Below, one piece after another: positions 45,272 to 48,317 of a DNA stretch of 48,317 nucleotides. Below the pieces are notes generated by a model. That model had not been told where the DNA came from, searched no databases, and saw only the letters and a program-made list of their open reading frames with translations. Each line of letters starts with the position of its first letter. The first letter of the stretch is position 1. The DNA is from Leptolyngbyaceae cyanobacterium MAG.088. GTDB taxonomy: Bacteria > Cyanobacteriota > Cyanobacteriia > Phormidesmidales > Phormidesmidaceae. Both the position numbers and the translations under genes were made by a program. The stretch is taken from contig JAHQVZ010000027.1 in NCBI GenBank assembly GCA_019634055.1, positions 1 to 48,317 of the forward strand, read 5' to 3'.

Positions 45272-46336
45272 TTACTTATGCTCTGGGTGCTCAGTGGCTT
45301 CACAAGGTTCGCCTAGGGTATTGAGTTTACGAATGAGCTGTTGTAGTCGGCCAAAGTCACGATGATTAAACTGAAATACTATGCGGGGCAGTTGGGCGGT
45401 TTCATCACTCTGTTCCTCTGGTAGAGCATCTGTCATCTCAATTTTTCCAGTGGTTACGATATCGCCGAAGGTTGTATTCAATTCTTCTAAAGCCCCAGCT
45501 CTTAGGCATGAATTAAGTCGTAAGACTAAGCGTTCATCAACATATCGACTGGAATGAAATACCCGATAATAATTTGTAATTTCATTCCAGGCATCGTCAA
45601 TATTATCAGTCATGACATAGAGGCTAGGATCATCAGGACTAATCAGACGATTGGCCATTAGATGTTCATGAACATAGGTATTCCAACCTTCCCAATAGTT
45701 GCCACCAGGATGATCAATCAACACAATTGGCATTGGTTCAGCTTTACCTGTCTGCACCAGCGTTAGCGATTCAAAAGCTTCATCCTGAGTGCCAAACCCT
45801 CCTGGAAATACTGCTAGAGCATCACACTCTCTTAAGAAAAACAGTTTGCGTGTAAAAAAGTATTTGAATGTGAGCAGTTTCGGATCGTTTTCCATAATGG
45901 GATTTGACCCCTGCTCAAAAGGCAGTTGAATATTTAAACCGAAGGAATGCTCAACACCAGCACCTTCATTGCCAGCTTCCATAATGCCTGGGCCAGCCCC
46001 TGTCATGATCATAAACCCCTGTTTAGCAGCGCGCTGGGCAAATGTTTTGGCTAATTGATAGTCTGGATGATGACTAGGGGTACGAGCAGATCCAAAAATA
46101 GCAATCTTACGAGTATGACGGTGAGGATAGAAGCCCTGGAAACCCAGTTCCATATCCTGCAATGTATTGTTCAAAATCTTCCAATCTAAGCGATCAGCCT
46201 CTCGTCCAATCATTCTTACGAGGGTTTCTAAAATCTGTTGAATGACGGCCCCATGTTCCATAGAGGGCAATTGGGTAACAATTTCAGAAATCTTCTCTTG
46301 TAAGTGAGTTGGTAATTTTGTTGTAGAGGTGACCAT
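45272..46336 (-). CDS. LOG family protein
   Basis: 354-residue protein with the lysine-decarboxylase-like/LOG motif PGGFGTQDEAFE (178-189) and the nucleotide-site GAGPGIMEAGNEGA (113-126). Some LOG proteins are cytokinin-activating phosphoribohydrolases; this subgroup carries extensions on both sides (N-terminal ~75 residues and C-terminal ~120) of unknown role, so a general nucleotide 5'-monophosphate phosphoribohydrolase is only a guess. Convergent with the amidase (41-bp gap). No partner gene identified. Confidence 0.85.
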   Translation of the reverse strand: MVTSTTKLPTHLQEKISEIVTQLPSMEHGAVIQQILETLVRMIGREADRLDWKILNNTLQDMELGFQGFYPHRHTRKIAIFGSARTPSHHPDYQLAKTFAQRAAKQGFMIMTGAGPGIMEAGNEGAGVEHSFGLNIQLPFEQGSNPIMENDPKLLTFKYFFTRKLFFLRECDALAVFPGGFGTQDEAFESLTLVQTGKAEPMPIVLIDHPGGNYWEGWNTYVHEHLMANRLISPDDPSLYVMTDNIDDAWNEITNYYRVFHSSRYVDERLVLRLNSCLRAGALEELNTTFGDIVTTGKIEMTDALPEEQSDETAQLPRIVFQFNHRDFGRLQQLIRKLNTLGEPCEATEHPEHK

Positions 46337-46595
46337 AAAACACGAGTTAGTGAAGATTCTTAATCGTTAGCTCAGAGAGCCTGGATTTTCCATTGTATAG
46401 CAATGATTTCATCCAGTAAGATGTTTGTTTTTATATTGGTTTTGACTCAATACGTTGAGAGTGCTTTTCTATTCTTAATAAATAATTGTGCGCCAAATTC
46501 ACTATAGCTTTGCACTCAGAGCAGCACAGGCGTATGTCAGTCTGCGTTATTACACCAATAATCATCAGCGTAAGTTTCTCTCTTATCGAGAAAAC
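46337..46595. other. Intergenic region
   Basis: About 260 bp between the LOG gene and the palindrome at 46596. No gene was recognised; the - strand LOG promoter must be here. Confidence 0.3.
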
Positions 46596-46629
46596 TAAGG
46601 GTTCTAGCAACGCGTTGCTAGAACCCTTA
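46596..46629 (-). terminator. Perfect 34-bp palindrome, likely trxA terminator
   Basis: The sequence AAGGGTTCTAGCAACG followed directly by its complement, with one more T-A pair outside: no unpaired loop. On the - strand it is followed by GTTTTCTCG, a weak T-run, and stands about 100 bp after the trxA stop (46729), so it probably ends the trxA transcript. Confidence 0.6.
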
Positions 46630-46728
46630 AAAAATTACAAGTTGACGGATAGACTCACTAATGCATAACTTTTGGAATTTCTCAAGGCCAAAAAACTAAT
46701 TGAGCTAAGTTTACGAGTCCCTTAACAC

Positions 46729-47049
46729 CTACAGATATTTCTCAAGAGTGTTGGCTAATGTGGTCTTTGGTACAGCGCCAACTACCATATCAACACGTTG
46801 ACCATCCTTGAATATCATCAACGTAGGAATACTACGGATGCCGTACTGACTAGCAACCTTAGGATTATCATCCGTATTGACCTTAACAACTTTTACCTTG
46901 CCATCGTACTGTTCAGAAATCTCATCCACTACGGGGGCAACCATCCTGCAAGGGCCACACCAAGGGGCCCAGAAGTCTACAAGCACCGGTAGCTCACTTT
47001 TGAGAACTTCTTGTTCGAATGTCGAATCTGTGACTTGTGCGGCTGACAT
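46729..47049 (-). CDS. trxA: Thioredoxin
   Basis: 106-residue thioredoxin starting [16 protein letters not shown] from the ATG at 47049, chosen because AAGGA precedes it; the longer frame from 47070 is not supported. Redox-active WCGPC with C31 and C34 (FWAPWCGPC), cis-proline loop SIPTLM and C-terminal LEKYL are intact, so it is an m-type-like disulfide reductase. Upstream of it, 210 bp away on the same strand, is the Yfr1 small RNA and then guaB3, a neighbourhood conserved in cyanobacteria. Confidence 0.96.
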   Translation of the reverse strand: MSAAQVTDSTFEQEVLKSELPVLVDFWAPWCGPCRMVAPVVDEISEQYDGKVKVVKVNTDDNPKVASQYGIRSIPTLMIFKDGQRVDMVVGAVPKTTLANTLEKYL

Positions 47050-47259
47050 CCCTATATTCCTTGTCGACAAATATCAGATTCTTACCATAGCTGATTTTGG
47101 CCTGTGACTCATATCAGTATTGGAAAAATCAACCTTAAGAATACCCCTTTATGACCACTTCAATGGACTGAAAAAACTTTACGATTGCCCTTGCGAGTCA
47201 ACTTTAATCCTGTTCATTTACACTCATACAAACATTTCTAAATATCAAATTTTATCCAT

Positions 47260-47336
47260 ATAGGAACCGCCTAAACCAAATAGGTTTAGGCGGAGTGTGG
47301 TGTGAGGAGTGAACGGAAACTTCCGTCTCCGCTTTC
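47260..47336 (-). ncRNA. yfr1: Yfr1 small regulatory RNA
   Basis: On the - strand the invariant Yfr1 core ACTCCTCACAC sits at 47310-47300, unpaired between a 5' hairpin (ACGGAA/TTCCGT, 47326-47313) and a 3' terminator-like stem CCGCCTAAACC/GGTTTAGGCGG (47293-47267, 11 bp). A -10 box TACAAT at 47348-47343 and a TGGCAA-like -35 about 16 bp upstream suggest a start near 47336, so the RNA would be about 75 nt. Yfr1 is known between guaB and trxA in cyanobacteria, exactly as here, and acts by base pairing with mRNAs via its core. Ends are estimates. Confidence 0.87.
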
Positions 47337-47342
47337 AGTACT

Positions 47343-47370
47343 ATTGTAGGTCAAGTCTCAGCTTTTGCCA
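47343..47370 (-). promoter_or_regulatory. Candidate yfr1 promoter
   Basis: TACAAT (47348-47343) with a TGGCAA-like -35 about 16 bp upstream, on the - strand; the -10 box is strong, the -35 only approximate. Confidence 0.5.
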
Positions 47371-47571
47371 TCCCCTGCAACAAAGGTGTGACGGGGATTT
47401 TAAGTTTTGTTTTATTGTAATCGGAGTAAAAAATAAGAGATACAACACTTGGCCATAGTGAGGCAGTGATGCTGAGTATGAGAACGATTAAATTATGTAT
47501 TGGTAAAATATACTTTTGTTGAGAATTTATGCTGCAAATAGCTCAGATAAATAATCCGCAAATAGCTTTAA

Positions 47572-47615
47572 ATAGTCAGCAGATTAGCTTGCTCAAAACC
47601 TAATCTGCTGACTAT
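47572..47615 (-). terminator. Hairpin directly after guaB3
   Basis: Perfect 16-bp arms (47572-47587 and 47600-47615, ATAGTCAGCAGATTAG and complement), 12-nt loop, beginning 2 bp after the guaB3 stop. On the - strand it is followed by TTTAAAGC, so a probable terminator or mRNA-end stabiliser. Confidence 0.75.
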
Positions 47616-47617
47616 GC

Positions 47618-48317
47618 CTATTTGCCCATACCTAACTGTTGAGCTTTTTGATAAACCTTGCCTTCGGTGAGTAATGAAGGGGCAATGACGATATCTACAT
47701 CTTGCATCCCCTTTAAATCTTTTGCGCCCAGGGTCCCCATGCTGGTCTTTAAGGCTCCCAGTAGGTTGTGGGTGCCATCGTCAAGCTGGGCTGGTCCCCG
47801 TAAAATTTGCTTTAGGCTGCCTGTGGTGCCTACTTGAATACGGGTGCCTCTGGGTAACACAGGGCTGGGGGTGGCCATGCCCCAATGAAACCCTCGTCCA
47901 GGCGCTTCAGCTGCTCTGGCGAAGGGAGAGCCAATCATTACAGCATCAGCTCCGGAGGCGATGGATTTGCATATATCACCTCCGGTTATTAACCCTCCAT
48001 CAGCAATAACTGGTACATACTGTCCTGTTTCATGGTGATAGTCATCGCGAGCTGCCGCACAGTCAGAAACGGCTGTAGCTTGAGGAACGCCCACGCCCAA
48101 TACCCCTCTTGATGTACAGGCTGCTCCGGGACCGATACCCACTAATATTCCGGCCGCTCCTGCTCTCATTAAGTCAAGGGTGACTTCGTAGGTGACACAG
48201 TTCCCCAAAATGACCGGCATGGGCATCTCAGCACAGAACTGTGCCAGGTCTAGGGGAACGATAGATGCGGGGGCTAAATGATTAGTAGATACCACCGTTG
48301 CCTGGATAAAAACTAAA
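47618..48317 (-). CDS. guaB3: GuaB3 family IMP dehydrogenase-related protein, C-terminal part (runs off right edge)
   Basis: 233 codons visible of a roughly 385-residue family. The frame stays open to the window edge ([13 protein letters not shown]...), so the GTG at 48295 is internal. IMPDH-like motifs: [20 protein letters not shown] with the catalytic-loop Cys, [17 protein letters not shown], and [10 protein letters not shown]. GuaB3 proteins lack the CBS pair and were long of unclear activity; some relatives reduce GMP. Ends [16 protein letters not shown]. Upstream neighbour to yfr1 and trxA. Confidence 0.92.
   Translation of the reverse strand, partial: LVFIQATVVSTNHLAPASIVPLDLAQFCAEMPMPVILGNCVTYEVTLDLMRAGAAGILVGIGPGAACTSRGVLGVGVPQATAVSDCAAARDDYHHETGQYVPVIADGGLITGGDICKSIASGADAVMIGSPFARAAEAPGRGFHWGMATPSPVLPRGTRIQVGTTGSLKQILRGPAQLDDGTHNLLGALKTSMGTLGAKDLKGMQDVDIVIAPSLLTEGKVYQKAQQLGMGK

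Overview
The window is cyanobacterial chromosome. Evidence: many HIP1 octamers (GCGATCGC, e.g. near 499, 3445, 13747, 25436, 38662, 42196, 45185), a 409-aa EF-Tu with the cyanobacterial/plastid insertion, cyanobacteria-restricted families (DUF1997, DUF3285), the order asd-dapA-rnj facing tig-clpP-clpX, RNase E with the C-terminal arginine-rich tail, SigF, and a Yfr1 small RNA between guaB3 and trxA. Content suits a filamentous Leptolyngbya-like organism, but genus is not provable from here. No phage, transposase, CRISPR, rRNA or tRNA was seen.

Layout. 1-2418 (-): N-terminal half of ferredoxin-type glutamate synthase, running off the left edge. 3178-5856 (+): exported phosphodiester glycosidase-like protein and a stand-alone phosphomannose-isomerase-type cupin. 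6044-10958 (+): str operon rpsL-rpsG-fusA-tuf-rpsJ with a good promoter and several hairpins, then a LON-substrate-domain protein. 11966-18630: RNA-metabolism cluster (rne-rnhB and rnj on -, with DUF1997 on + and pheA on -). 18765-20905 (-): dapA and asd (lysine/threonine precursors). 21919-25642 (+): tig-clpP-clpX protein quality control, followed by an alpha/beta hydrolase, sigF and an ATP-grasp PGM1-type ligase. 29916-30734 (-): smpB and a YciI-like protein.

30804-37042 is the accessory part. A 2'-5' RNA ligase-like gene (+) faces a very long secreted DUF1593/Sde182-type protein with PKD and malectin-like modules (-). Right after it the same pair occurs again: a decayed copy of the ligase gene (about 35510-35910, +) facing a short single-domain DUF1593 paralogue (-). 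I read this as an old tandem duplication of a convergent two-gene module, followed by loss of one ligase and modular growth of one DUF1593 gene; the long gene carries recent internal duplications (a 241-bp block with 2 differences, a 100-bp block with 1).

37108-43346: tenA (-), then prfB with a canonical +1 programmed frameshift, DUF3285, ybeY, dgkA, trpG/pabA, a metallo-hydrolase-fold protein without the usual metal motif, and pepP. 43651-48317: AMIN-domain cell-wall amidase (+), LOG-family protein (-), trxA (-), Yfr1 (-) and the 3' part of guaB3 (-), running off the right edge. The strongest discoveries beyond routine genes are the duplicated ligase/DUF1593 module with its pseudogene, the Yfr1 sRNA, and a set of hairpins in untranslated regions, several of which are better paired in the sense RNA than in the antisense because of G-U pairs.
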